A stretch of 64,000 nt of DNA from Aphelocoma coerulescens (lineage: Eukaryota > Chordata > Aves > Passeriformes > Corvidae). A program made the position numbers and the translations under genes. The stretch is from assembly GCF_041296385.1 (NCBI RefSeq), contig NW_027184064.1, forward strand, positions 1,054,001 through 1,118,000. The letters are read 5' to 3'. Within the stretch, counting starts at the first letter, position 1, and each line of letters opens with the position of its first letter. Under the pieces are notes generated by a model. It worked only from the letters and a program-made list of their open reading frames with translations, searched no databases and had not been told where the DNA came from. This document shows, piece by piece, positions 44,023 through 55,617 of the stretch.

Positions 44023-44431
44023 TTTGTATAACTTTATTTAAGATATATTAACAGATTCTCCCAACTGGTATCCCTAAAGGCTTGTTAATAGGAGAAATCC
44101 TCCCAGCTGATATCCCTACAGGCTTGTTGGTAGCATATTTTAGGCAAAAATCCTCTCAGCTGTGGCCTGGGCTCTGGCCGAGCCCTGGCCCTGACTGCTT
44201 GGGAAGTGTGCTGTCAGAACCAGATGTTTTCCGCACTAAAGGTATAAATAAGTCATTTGGACTTGTTGATTTGGGCCTTTAAAAGTTACCCCCCTTTTCT
44301 GGGTGAACCGTAGACCTCACTTATGAGTGGTCATACTGTGTGGGATTTTCACAATTTCCAGGAAGGGTTCTCCGGTTCCTTGCTGCAAAAAGGGACTCCT
44401 CAGTGATTGAAGACTCTGGATGATGGGAAAG
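44023..44431. other. Repeat-like sequence with a tandem half-repeat, unassigned
   Basis: Two similar blocks (CCCAACTGGTATCCCTAAAG and CCCAGCTGATATCCCTACAG, about 55 bp apart) near 44060-44130, then GC-richer sequence with a GGTATAAATAAG box at about 44240. Possibly part of another LTR. Confidence 0.35.
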
Positions 44432-45010
44432 TGTTGGGGTCACTGAGCCAACAGCTGAGCCAGCTGGTGGGCCAGAGAGCCCAAAAATAGCAAAGGCCTG
44501 CTAGTGGAAAAACTCAGATATTTGAGATACCACTCTCACCTTTTGTGTGAGTAAAGGAAAAGCCTCTCCCACAATTCCCTGTGGATGAAATGTAACCTTA
44601 CACACCCCCCAACCCTGGTTGAAGAAAACTACCTCTCCCAGCAGCCTGTGGGGCTGCATACCTGACCTGATCCCCCACTCTGCCCCTTCCCTCTGCTCAA
44701 TGGTTCCCTTCCCTGGTCCTGCCTTTTTACCGCCCCCATGCCCTCAGATCACTGGTTCTGTGACCCTATGTAAACGTGAGCACGAACATGCCTTGCTCTT
44801 TCTCGCTTTTGGTCGCCTCTGTGGAGGATGAAATAAACTTCGTCTGTGGAATGTGCCATGCGGAGGGCCCTCCTTGGCTCCTTATCTCTGGTACTATTGA
44901 GCTATCTGGCTTGAGTGTGTGTGTCACCGGCGTTTAACATCTGCGCGGGGCTGAAAGGAGAAGTTTGCTAGCGTGAACTGACGCACCCGAGCAGTCTCAT
45001 GCCCGAGACA
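44432..45010 (+). repeat. Probable LTR P
   Basis: It starts TGTTGGGGTCAC and ends GCCCGAGACA, with an AATAAACTT signal at about 44832, and resembles the D LTR in layout (CCAGCTGGTGGGCC, then CTCTCCCACAATTCCC). No target duplication is found, so the ends are provisional. Confidence 0.55.
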
Positions 45011-46579
45011 GTTTTGTGGAACACAGCAGCAATCTCCCAATTGTCCTAACACCCCACACTCCTATAGGAAAGTATACAGGCAATTTGTGATGTACCTTGT
45101 CAATCACTCTTCTCTCTCTCTCTCGTATGGTAATGATTAGATGCATTACCTTGCTTATTTTTGCTTGTTTCTAAAACTGAGTGAGCTTATTGTTTTATCA
45201 AATGTCTCCTTTTACTTCTGTTTTGCCTCAATATTCATAGTAAACTAAGACCATTCTTTCTATTGGTGTCTATGTCCATTCTCTTGCCCCGTCATTTGGC
45301 AAAACACCAACTTAAGGAAGGAAATTAGGGTTGCGAATGCAGAGAGTAACTTTTCTGTGAACAGAAGAAGCATATGGTGGCTGCTCTGTGACCAACCCAT
45401 GGTCTCAGGGAACTTGCTAGCAGGCAGATGTGTTTGCAAAATGACCATGGCCACAAGTATGTTGGCATGTTGGTAGTCTAGTGGAATAGTGAGGGAGTAG
45501 TTATGTAGGTAGGTGGTCAATTCAGATCAGTAATTGTTTTATTCATTAATAATGTAGATTTTGCTGTGCTGAACAGAAGTATGTTGACAAAATAGCACAC
45601 AAACTTGATATTGCCACTAATGCCACAGGGTTTGCTTTGATCAGAGAATAAGGACTTCATTTTTCATTACTATTGAATCAGTGTAATGCAAAGAAGAAGG
45701 GAAAACCTGAAGTATAACACAGGTAGTAGTAAACTAGTAAAAAGCGGTCTTCAGAAACTGCAGTTGGAAAAATGGAGTTGTCCATCTATCTCTGCAAGAG
45801 GTAAGTAATATTTTTAAAATAAGAGTAATAGGTATTTAGTATCTTGTAAATCTCAGCATTGCCATTTTATTATTAAATATCTCTAGTGGTTTAATTTATT
45901 GTTCCCAGTTTTTCTTTTCCATACCCTCATTTCCTGGGTTTCTTCCGTAACAAGAAAAATACTGTAAACACATTCAGTCACAGGAGAAAAAATGGAAAGT
46001 AGTTTGTACATTCAGGATTACACAGCAAACTAGGCCCTGAATTTTAGGAATAGTTACAAGTATTACATACTGTGTATGTAATACAGGCTGTGTGAGGAGT
46101 TTTGTACTGTGAAAGGTATTTCTCCCAAATAGCTTCAGATACGTATTTGGTATATTAACTTGTGAGCGCTCTTTCTCTTGGATGGGATTTTGCTTTTCTC
46201 AAACCACCTTAGTTACATGACTAACATGCTTGGGATACTGAAACAGGTGTACTATTTAAAGGAGAAATATTTCCTTTATTTTCTGTAAAGGCTTTGGTAC
46301 TTCAGGATTTCTTTAGTTACAATTGCTGCTGTGTATTTGTGGTCCCCTCTGTCACACTGGAGAGAGCAGAGGTAATTATGATCACAGTGGCAGCCGATAT
46401 TGATCACAGTTAACATGACATGTCTCTTTCTTTTTCTGCCTTTGCTATAATTCCAATTCAGTGGATCATTTTCCTGCATAAGCTCACATGTGTAGTGGGC
46501 TTAGTTAAAGGTGTTGCAAGGGAGTTGTAGGCTCCAGTGCTTGAGGCAGAGGCAGCACATCAAGGAATACATCTATAGT
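45011..46579. other. No gene recognised
   Basis: AT-rich DNA with a short CT run at about 45108-45124. No supported feature. Confidence 0.5.
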
Positions 46580-47014
46580 TGATGAGACTGACGGCTGGAC
46601 TGACAGCCTCACAGAGTCAGACCTAAAGACAGTCAGAATTTACCCATGAGATTTTTTACCGTGAAATTTTGCAGCTTCAGTGAAACCCACAGAGACAGCC
46701 AAGAAGCTAATCAATGAAAGAAGATGTTCTGGACACAAGGAGAGGATGTTCTTGTTACGGGATGTTAAGTGTGTACAAGAAAGAACTTGGGGATAATATA
46801 CAACAACTATACTATTGCTTGTATAGCTAATTGTTTTACTGCTTGAATGGTCATTGTTTGTTAGACAGCCTTGTCATTGTTTGCTAAGCAGCCAATCTCA
46901 ATAAGCCACAGCAATTGTGAAGAGGTATAAGAGTAGCAGAGACAATAAAAAATCTTTTATGGCTTTGGATTACAATAAGTGTCTTGCTGTTATGTCTGTC
47001 TTGACAAAGCGACA
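46580..47014 (+). repeat. Solo LTR H2
   Basis: 435 bp, TGATGAGACTG to GCGACA, the uninterrupted homologue of H1 (4476-5474). Flanks TATAG/TACAG are an imperfect 5-bp duplication if the 5' end is one base further out. Confidence 0.8.
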
Positions 47015-47039
47015 TACAGCAATCCAGAAAATGTAGGAA

Positions 47040-49128
47040 TGTACATGTAGGAATGGTAAGGAAACTCAAGAGGAGAGTGCCTTTTGGAGGAGGGAGCCCT
47101 TATGAGTTCCTTGGCATTTATGAGGAGGAAGCTCCCCTATGAGGAGAAGCTGCCTTTATGATGTTTACGGGGTTCATCAGGAGAGGACCTTTAAGAGATT
47201 TATAAGGTTTAAGAGGAAAGTGTCTTTATGAGGTTTATGGCCTTTATGAATTTTTTAAGGGGTTTATAAAGAGGTGAATACCTTTATGAGGTTTTTGGTG
47301 TTTATGAGGAGAGTGCCTTTAGGAGGTTTAAGCCCTTCATAATGAGAAGGCCTTCATGAGGAAAGCACCATTATGATATTTACAGGATTTATGAGATTTC
47401 CTTTATGAAATTTACGTGGTTTATGAAGACAGTATCCTTGAAGGTTTATCAGGAATTATCAGGGGGATTATGAGGAAAGCCCATTTCTGAGGCTTTTCTC
47501 TTGATGAGGGGAATACTTTTATGAACTTTCTGTGGTTTTTGAAGAGAGCACCTCTATGAAGAGAGTGCTTTTACGAATTTTATAGGGTTTATGAAGAGAG
47601 CATCTTCAGGAGGAGACACCTTCTTGAGGAGACAACTTTATGAGGTTTCTGGGTTTTATGAGGAGACCATGTTTATGCTGTTTATGATGAGAGCATCTTT
47701 ATGAGGAGATTGCCTTTATGAGTTTTATGGCCTTTTTGATGTTTATGGAGTTTATGAGTTGAGCACTTTTATGAGGTATAGGGATTTATTAAGAGAGTGC
47801 CTTTATGAGGTTTCTGATGTTTATGAGGAGATCTCCTTTATGAAGTTTATGGGGCTTATGAGGAGAGCACCTGCATTAAGAAAGCACCTTTATGAGATTT
47901 ATGGTGTTTATGAGGTAGATGCCTTTAGGAGGAGAGTGCCTTTGTGAGCTTTAGGTGGTTTCTGAGGGGAGGGCCTCTATGAGGAGAGTGTTTTATGAGG
48001 TTTATGGGGCTTATGTGAAGAGGCACTCTCCTCATAAACCTTGTAATCCAAATAAACGTCATGAAGCCACTGTCCTCAGAGGCACTCTCCTCATAAGCCC
48101 CACAGGTATCATAAAAGCACTTTCCTCGTGGAGACTATCTCCTCATGAAGGCCATAAACCTCTTAAAGATGCTGTCCTCAGAAACCCCCTTAATGTCATA
48201 AAGATATTCTCCTCTTCGACTCCATAAAATTCAAAAAAGCCTTAAACACCATGAAGGTCATAAAGCTCATAAAAACACTCTCCTCCTAAACCCCATAAAC
48301 CTCATATTGGTGCTCTCCTCTTCAATACCATAAAATTCATAGAGACCCTGTCCTCATAAAGGCTATAAATGTCATAAAGGCTGTAAAACTAATAAATACA
48401 ATCACCTGAAAATGGCTCTGTCCTCATAACCCCCATAATCCTTATAATGAGGCTCTCCTCATAAACCATACAAACCTCATAAAAACACCCTCATCAAAAA
48501 AGCATTTTCCACATAAACCCCATAAACCTCATGAAGGCACTCTCCTAATACACCCCATAAACCTCATAAAAGCACTCCTCATCAAGACCATGAACCTCAG
48601 AAAGATGTTTTCCTCATAATCCCCAAACTTCTCATAAAGGTGCCCTTATGAATATTATGGGGTGTATTAGAAGAGTGTCTCTATGAAGTCTGGGGTTTAT
48701 GAGGAGAGTGCCTTTATGAGGTGAGCACCTTTATGTGCCCTTATGTTTATGGGGTTTATGAGATCTCCTTTATGAAGTTGATGGGGATTATGAGGAAAGC
48801 ACTTTTCTAAGATTTATGATCTTGATGAGGGAAGTGCATTTATGAAATTTGTTATTTGGGCAAGGAGCACCTTTATGAGTTCATGGGGCTTTTGAGGAGA
48901 GAGCCTTTACGAGCTTTACGAGGACTGCACCTTTATGAGGTTAATTGGGTTTTTGTGGAAAGTGCCTTTATTAGGAGAGTACATTTTAAGGTTTATGGGG
49001 TTTATTAGGGGAGCGCCTTTATGAGGATTTTGGGCTTTATGAGGTGAGTGCCCTTATGACGTTTTAGGTGTTTATTAAGAAAGTGCCTTTATGAAGTTTC
49101 TGGATTTTATGAGGAGATATTTTGTATG
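47040..49128. repeat. Degenerate ~35-bp repeat field, first block, with strand switches
   Basis: Tandem, degenerate units built on TTTATGAGG (approximately GGGGTTTATGAGGAGAGTGCC then TTTATGAGGTTTAT). Orientation is forward at 47040-48021, inverted at 48022-48640 (CTCATAAACCCC ... GGCACTCTCC), and forward again from 48641. The short open frames inside follow the repeat and are not genes. The block is cut at 49134 by provirus E. Confidence 0.88.
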
Positions 49129-49133
49129 GGGTT

Positions 49134-49509
49134 TGTAGGTACAAAAATGCTGTTAGCGAGGATTTTTCTTGTTATTTTCTAAGTCCGTGAGAGACTTTTC
49201 TCTCTCACAGAAGAGGTAGCAGGGAATGTAAACAACCAAGCCACCTGCAACCTTGAAAAGTCTTGTTTATGGTACAGTAGAAAAATATTTTGATAATGGA
49301 TGTTTTAGGATTTCAGCCAATCACCGCCAAGGGGTGGCTGGTCCTTTGTCCAATTAGACTATGAAGAAAAAAGTCTATAAAAGAGTTTGTAAAATAATTA
49401 AATCAATCAATCTTGCTGCACAATTCCTGCCTGTTGGATCTTCTCTCCTCCTCCTCCCTATGGCTGCGGGACACGGTGATATACCGCAGGAACCAGGACT
49501 GCAGTAATA
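49134..49509 (+). repeat. 5' LTR of provirus E
   Basis: TGTAGGTACAAAAATG to GCAGTAATA, with TATAAAAGAG at about 49376. Confidence 0.95.
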
Positions 49510-49511
49510 TT

Positions 49512-49530
49512 TGGTGCTGCCCGACGTGAT
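49512..49530 (+). promoter_or_regulatory. Primer binding site, tRNA-Trp-like
   Basis: TGGTGCTGCCCGACGTGAT, close to the tRNA-Trp site of avian leukosis-type viruses over its second half. Solo LTR N is inserted within four bases of its end. Confidence 0.6.
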
Positions 49531-49533
49531 GTG

Positions 49534-49961
49534 TGTCGGAAGCCGCGGCGGGACGGGGAGCTCGGATCCCCGGCGGGGGGAGAAGAACGGACACCAGCCA
49601 ATATGGTTGAAAACTACACTCCGATTTATTAGCAGTCTAGAGGCACTTAAATAGTATACCAGCTTGTTAGCTTCTAAGTGGCTTACTTATCAGGACATAT
49701 TTCTATTTCTACACAATCAGACTACATTGGCAGTCTTCCACAGTCTTGTTATGTTCAAAAGAATCTTGCCCTTGCCTCCCTTATACTCCTAGATATCACA
49801 CCTGCAAGTACGTTACTCCCTGAAATTTCTCAGGCTGAAACTGTTTTGCTTTTCACAGAGACTTTCCCACGGAAAGTGTCTCATACACACAGGCCCAAAA
49901 ACCTCCAGCTCAATAGCTTGCACAGGTCTTTTATTGATCCCAATAAATCCATTCTCCAACA
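49534..49961 (-). repeat. Solo LTR N in the leader of provirus E
   Basis: 428 bp with a perfect 6-bp duplication GATGTG (49528-49533 and 49962-49967). Read on the minus strand it has a TATA-like element and AATAAA near 49630, and ends CTTCCGACA. It is absent from E'. Confidence 0.93.
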
Positions 49962-50068
49962 GATGTGCACTCTCTGACGTGTTCTGCTGCTGCGAGCCAA
50001 GCTGAATTTCTCTAGAGGTACGCTGTTCCCCTTCCTCCCAGGACCAGGAAGTCCGACAGGACTGAGAA

Positions 50069-52740
50069 ATGGCGAACAGCGGCTCACAGACCGATGCTGC
50101 AGTGCTGGTCTGGAAAGGTGTGTTTAGCGTATTGCACACCTCCATTCCTGAAAATTCAGTTCAGGAATTATTAGACTGGGCTACTTTAAAAGGGATTTCC
50201 ATGGACAGAGATAGTGCCCTGGACTTCGCCTTATGGCAGGAACTCGGATGGGCTGTCCGACACAAGCTCCCGACTGGGGACCCAGCAGCGTTAGAATTAT
50301 ACAAAACCTGGCGCTCATTATTTATTCTGCTGACAGATCTTGACTGTGATAGCAGGGCTGGCTCGCCTATTTCGGTGATGAGTGACGGAGGAATGTCCGA
50401 GGGGGGCCCCGTTGACTGGGCTTCCGGGGCAAATGATGGTGGATTCGGAAAACCCCCCCGGCTCCACAGGCAGAGCCTGCGCCGGCTCACCCTACACAAT
50501 CGCAGGACTCTGCAGCCCCCAGGGAACCCGCGCCAGCAGAGGCGGGGGGAGCAAGGCAGCAGGAGGACACACAGCCTGCCTTGCCGTTTGGCTGGGCGGC
50601 GGCCACGGCTTATCCAGGGCTACAAATCAGCAGTTTGGCAACTTGGATGCCCAGAGCGGCTCCTAGCTTGGTTGCGTATACACCTGGATCTGACTTCTCA
50701 GCCGGCGTAGCGCCGGGCGTGACTGCACCTAGACTGCCTGGGTGTGGTCTGCTGCCCTCCTTGGATCTGGACTGTTCTGCGCAGGCGCAGAACCGAGCCA
50801 TCGACCTCTTAATACAGCACCCACCCTTGCTGATAGAGCTGCCGAACGTATCCCGAAGGATGGAGGATCTGCTCAGCCTGTTAGAGCGGCGGATGCCTGA
50901 GCCCGTGCCGGCTGCGCCGCCAGCACAGCCCGCGCTGGCCACGCCGCCAGCACGGCCCGCGCCGCCCACGCCCCCCCGCCAGCCGCAGGAGACGTGGCTC
51001 TGAGCCAAGAAACGGCGCGGCTGGCGGCAAACCCAGAAGCAGCGCTGTCGCGGGAAAACCCGGAAGCGGTGGCTGCGGAGCAGCGAGCAGGGGTGGTGGC
51101 GCCTGGCACAACCGCGGAGAACGGGCCAGCGGCGGAGCCGGGCGTGTCCGCAGACTGCGGGCCAGAGGTGGCGGCGCCGGGCGCATCCGCAGAGCACAGG
51201 CCAGAGACAGAGGCAGCAGCTCCAGTACCGGTACGAGATGGCCTCCCATAAAGAAACTGCTGTAAAAACTGCCTCACAGCCAACTGCAGTCTGTGCTGTC
51301 TGTTCTGCCACTAGCAAACTTAGCCAAAGTTCCCCTCTCTGTCTGTTTCTGTTCACTCCCAGCACCCCAAAGTTGCCTTTGCCTGATGATTCCTCGTCAG
51401 GCAGTGAGGCAAATGAGGTGCTGGCCCCAGGTTGTCAGGCAGCTGTAGCCGCGCGGCGAAGAAAAAGGCTGCGCCTTTTTCGCCCCTGGACCTTTCAGGA
51501 CTGCACGGTAACAGTGCATCCAACCCATTATAATCGCTTCTTAGAGTCTGTTCAGATGCGAGCATTGGAGGAGGGTGACTGGAGGTTATGAGAAACCCTT
51601 GGAATGCCAAATAGATCTGAGGATTCTGGGGGTAACCGGGGAGCTGTTATACTCCATCCGCAGGCTGTGCCAGAAGTTCAGGATGGTAGTGCTTCCCCTA
51701 AAGGGGAGATCCAAGCTTTCCCAGTGTATAAGGTTCTCCCAGATTCAGGGGAGCATGACAAACATGAGGTAATTGCTTGGAAAGTTGCCCAGGACCTCCA
51801 ATCCAAGGTGGCACAATATGGGCTAGGTTCTGCTGAGGTTATGCAGATAATAAGGGTGATAAATACAGATTTGCTTGCTCCATTTGATATCAGACACTTA
51901 GGTCAAATTCTATTTCAACCTGTACAATTTACAGTTTTTGAGAAAACCTGGAGAAAGCTGGCCGGCAACACTGCATTAGCGAATATGCAGCTCCCTTCTG
52001 CTGATCCTAGACAGACAGCAGTAGTGGATGCTTTGATGGGGACCGGTCCCTTCTCTGATCCCAGTCTACAGGGTACCTTGTCCTCTAGCATCCTGCAGCA
52101 AGCTCAACAGGTCGGCATGGCTGCCCTGTTGAAAACCATAGAGTTGTCTGCGCCCAGAAAGCGATATACTGAAATAGTTCAAGGGAAATCAGTCATTCCT
52201 CTCTTTTGTAGAGAAAGTCACTGTTTCTCTCAAGAAGCAGGTTGAGGATGACGGGTTAAGACAGATGTTGTTAAGGCAGTTAGTGAGAGATAACGCAAAC
52301 GAGGAGTGCAGAAAAATCATAGATGCCTTACCAGAGGACCCTGAGGTAACAGACATGGTCGAGGCCTGTGCTAAGGTGGGATCTGGGAACCAGAAAAGGT
52401 CTGCTTTGGCTGCATTCCTGCAGCCTGTTCACGCATCTTCTGGTCGTGAACCACAGCAACCAAAACAGGTGAAGAAACAGAAGCGGCCTAAGCCAAGACA
52501 AAAAGAGAACACACCAATCCCCCAGTGCAAGAGGTGGGGCAGGCCAGGGCATTGCTCAGACTACTGTAGATCCCGGACTCATGCCGATGGTTGGCCGTTG
52601 CCGGGAAACTTCTGCCAGGGTGCAAGGAGGGGGAATTGCTCTCCGATGCAGTCGCTCCCCCAGAGAGTGGCACAGGTACAGGCACAGGCCTACCCAACCA
52701 CCCTAGAGACAGCACCAAGGGATCAGATGGCACCCAGGGA
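50069..52740 (+). pseudogene. gag: gag of provirus E
   Basis: ATG 50069. The matrix-like frame is open to 50710, then frameshifts into an Ala/Pro/Gly-rich spacer (50880-51240). The capsid runs from about 51480 to 52245, with a 2-bp deletion in the major-homology region (52190) that shifts the frame. The nucleocapsid (52265-52744) has one zinc knuckle at 52526-52567 whose second Cys is Trp, so it should not bind zinc normally. E' retains the intact CCHC. Confidence 0.85.
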
Positions 52741-52975
52741 TTAGACAGGTTTGACGTCCACACCGCAGCCACAGTCGTCTTAGACTCTAGCGGTATTTAT
52801 AAGGTTCCCTTGGATGCATATGGACCCTTAGCCCAGAGACCCAGTGCAATGCTGGTGGGAAAACCTGACATTGCCCATCAAGGAATCTTAGTGCACTCAG
52901 GAGTTATTGACGCTGACTTTAAAGGTCAGATTTGCGCTATGGTCTCCATGCAAAAACCCCCTGTAACTAGTCCTG
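52741..52975 (+). pseudogene. dUTPase domain (E)
   Basis: The frame 52591-53196 contains SSGIYKVPLDAYGP and GVIDADFKGQI, matching trimeric dUTPase motifs; the usual Tyr of motif 3 is Phe. It sits between nucleocapsid and protease as in betaretroviruses and is more complete than in E'. Confidence 0.8.
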
Positions 52976-53129
52976 AAAAGACCTGCCTTGCTAAATTAGT
53001 GCCTTTTAAGTCTTGTGTCCCCAGGGTAGAACAAACTCAGGAAGATAACAGCAGTGGATCTACGGGACTTCCGCAGGCCTTCTGGACTGCAGACATCTCT
53101 GACCAAAGGCCACAGATGACACGTACCCT

Positions 53130-53427
53130 GGCCCTGCCGAACGCCCGTCCACCCCGGATTCAGCTTCGAGGTTTGATTGATATGGTGCTGATGTAACTAT
53201 CATCTCCTTCTCTGCATGGCCTCCCTCATGGCCTTTAGCCCCAGTGGGATCGGCCATCGCAGGAGTAGGAGGAACCACACAGAGCTATTTAAGCGAACGG
53301 CCTGTGGTGGTGAAGGACTCAGAGGGGCACACAGCTACAATTAGGCCTTATGTTGCTACCACTTCCCTTAACCTTTGGGGATGGGATGTGTTGGCAGCTT
53401 GGGGTGTACGGATTGGGACAAATTTTT
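53130..53427 (+). pseudogene. pro: Protease with DM substitution and frameshift (E)
   Basis: The active-site region at 53179 reads D-M and then loses one G relative to E', which shifts the frame. The downstream part (53244-53429) includes GWDVLAAWGVRIGTNF and ends at TAG. Confidence 0.8.
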
Positions 53428-53930
53428 AGCAGGGGGCACTGTGCGTAAGGGCGCACAGTATCCTACACTGCCTTTGCAGTGGTTCATTAACACACCAATC
53501 CAAGTCAGACTCTGCTCAGTTAGTTGAATTAAGAGCTGTTATCATGGCTTTTCAGCGATTCTCACAGGAACCTTTGAATTTGGTTACTGACTCTGTTTAT
53601 GTAGCAGATATCACTCAATGCTTAGATTGTTCACTTCTGAAGGAGGTGAACAATGCAGCTCTGTTTTCACTGTTGCAAACCTTGTGGTCTGCAATTCAGG
53701 CTCGAGTGCATCCGTATTACATTCTGCACATTCAAAGCCACACCAATTTACGAGGGTTTCTAACAGAAGGCAATGCCAGGGCTGACATGCTGGCCAACCC
53801 TGCGTGGGTAGGGCCTCAGCCTGACAGAATTGCACAAGCCAACGCATTGCACGGTTTCCTCCATCAAAGTGCACATACCCTGCAGAAGCAGTTTCATTTA
53901 ACGCCAACCGAGGCGCGCGACATTGTCAGC
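53428..53930 (+). pseudogene. pol: RT stub joined to RNase H C-terminal half and integrase zinc region (E)
   Basis: A remnant of the RT N-terminus (LPLQW) at about 53468 is followed within about 40 bp by RNase H sequence (SAQLVELRAV, then TDSVYVAD and GNARADMLA). The junction near 53505 is the same as in E'. No RT palm is present. Confidence 0.87.
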
Positions 53931-54815
53931 ACTTGTGCTGACTGTCACGGACTCGCTGCGCCTTTGCCAGCGGGGGTAAACCCCAGAGGGCTAAAAGCCT
54001 TGCAGATTTGGCAAACGGATGTAACTCACATCCCAGAATTTGGTCGGCTGAAATATGTGCATGTGTCTATTGACACTTTCTCCTCGGCTATGTGGGCTAC
54101 TGCTCACACTGGAGAGAAGGGCCGTGATGTCATTGCCCATTAGAAATTGGCTTTCTCAGTCCTGGGCGTGCCAGCTTCTGTGAAAACCGATAATGGTCCT
54201 GCCTACGCCTTGGAGAAGACGCGGCAGTTCTTGCACCTATGGGGTGTAGAGCATACCTCTGGTATCCCACATTCTCCTACTGGCCAAGCCATTGTTGAAT
54301 GAGCTCATGGTACTTAGAAGCATGTTTTGGACAAACAGAAAAGGGGAATGTATAGAGAAACCCCACAGAGCCGACTAGCAAAAGCTTTGTATACAAGTAA
54401 TCACCTTACAGTACCACAAAATTCAAATAATCCTGTTATTCTGAATCATTTTCTCTCATTGCAGTCTGCAGGCGAGATACAACTGCCCCGGGCAAAAGTC
54501 TGGGTGCGGAATTTACTCACTAACCAGTGGGAAGACCCACATGAGCTTATCGTTTGGGGTCGTGGGTATGCTTGTGTTTCCACAGATACTGGGGTACAGT
54601 GGCTACCTTCAAAATGTGTTTGCCCTTACCTACAGCACCAGAGGCAGCACAAGCAACCTCCAAATGATGACCAGAACGCCAATCATCCAAATGGTGACCA
54701 GAATGTAGATCATCAGCCTAATGACTCTTCTGATGATGACCAGGATGTCAACCATCAGGCAGATGGTTCTTCTACAAGCAGAGAGTGGGATGGTCCTTCC
54801 ACAAGCAGAGACTAA
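53931..54815 (+). pseudogene. pol: Integrase of provirus E with N/D/H-rich tail
   Basis: Zinc region (H-H-C-C, ending STCADC), TDVTHIP with the first Asp, TDNGPAY with the second Asp, and the catalytic Glu directly before TGA 54300-54302. TAG 54141-54143 and TAG 54315-54317 are shared with E'. It is open from 54327 to the TAA-type end at 54813. The last 50 residues are low-complexity (DDQNANHPN, DSSDDDQ, STSR). Confidence 0.88.
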
Positions 54816-54944
54816 ACTTTAAATTTCTTGTTATGGAGTCAGATAGTTAAAGCCTTAAGGACATATTTAGAATTAATAACTGATGTAGATTTCTATTTGG
54901 CATTAATAGTAGAGTTGTTATCTTATAAAACAAAATGGGGGAAT

Positions 54945-55320
54945 TGTAGGTACAAAAATGCTGCTAGCAAGGATTTTTCTTGCTATTTTCTAAGTCCGTG
55001 AGAGACTTTTCTCTCTCACAGAAGAGGTAGCAGGGAATGTAAACAACCAAGCCACCTGCAACCTTGAAAAGTCTTGTTTATGGTACAGTAGAAAAATATT
55101 TTGATAATGGATGTTTTAGGATTTCAGCCAATCACCGCCAAGGGGTGGCTGGTCCTTTGTCCAATTAGACTATGAAGAAAAAAGTCTATAAAAGAGTTTG
55201 TAAAATAATTAAATCAATCAATCTTGCTGCACAATTCCTGCCTGTTGGATCTTCTCTCCTCCTCCTCCCTATGGCTGCGGGACACGGTGATATACCGCAG
55301 GAACCAGGCCTGCGGTAATA
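54945..55320 (+). repeat. 3' LTR of provirus E
   Basis: 376 bp, preceded by the purine tract AAAATGGGGGAAT and followed by GGGTT and resumed repeat field. Confidence 0.96.
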
Positions 55321-55325
55321 GGGTT

Positions 55326-55617
55326 TATGGGTAGAGCACCAGTAAGAGGTTTATTAGGTTTATCAGGAGAGCGCCTAGATGAGCTTTATGAGGTTTATGG
55401 TCTCTAATGAATTTCATGAGGTTGATGAGGGAAATGCCTTTATCATGTGAAATGGGTTTGTGAAGAGAGCGCCTTTATGTGGAATGCACCTGTATGAAGT
55501 TTTTTGGGGTTTAGGAGGCAAGCAGCTTTAAGAGGTTTGTGGCCTTCATGAGCAGATGGCCTTCAGGAGAAAAAGCCCCTTTATGATTTTTACAGGGTTT
55601 ATGAGGAAAGTGCCTTT
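55326..55617 (+). repeat. Repeat field, second block
   Basis: Forward-oriented units (GGTTTATCAGGAGAGCGCC and similar), interrupted again at about 55617. Confidence 0.82.

Larger units (their letters stand above)
49134..55320 (+). mobile_element. Provirus E: RT-deleted betaretrovirus-like ERV with both LTRs
   Basis: LTRs of 376 bp each (49134-49509, 54945-55320), a 5-bp duplication GGGTT (49129-49133, 55321-55325), and the repeat field continuing on both sides. The LTRs differ at about five positions, so the insertion is recent. The internal order is leader (interrupted by solo LTR N), gag, dUTPase, protease, RT stub, RNase H part, integrase; no env. Frameshifts and stops are present, several of them shared with E'. 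Confidence 0.95.

Noticed and set aside
47759..48227. Adjacent open frames rich in MRR/FMRF-like repeats
   Set aside because: They follow the TTTATGAGG repeat and continue in no consistent frame.
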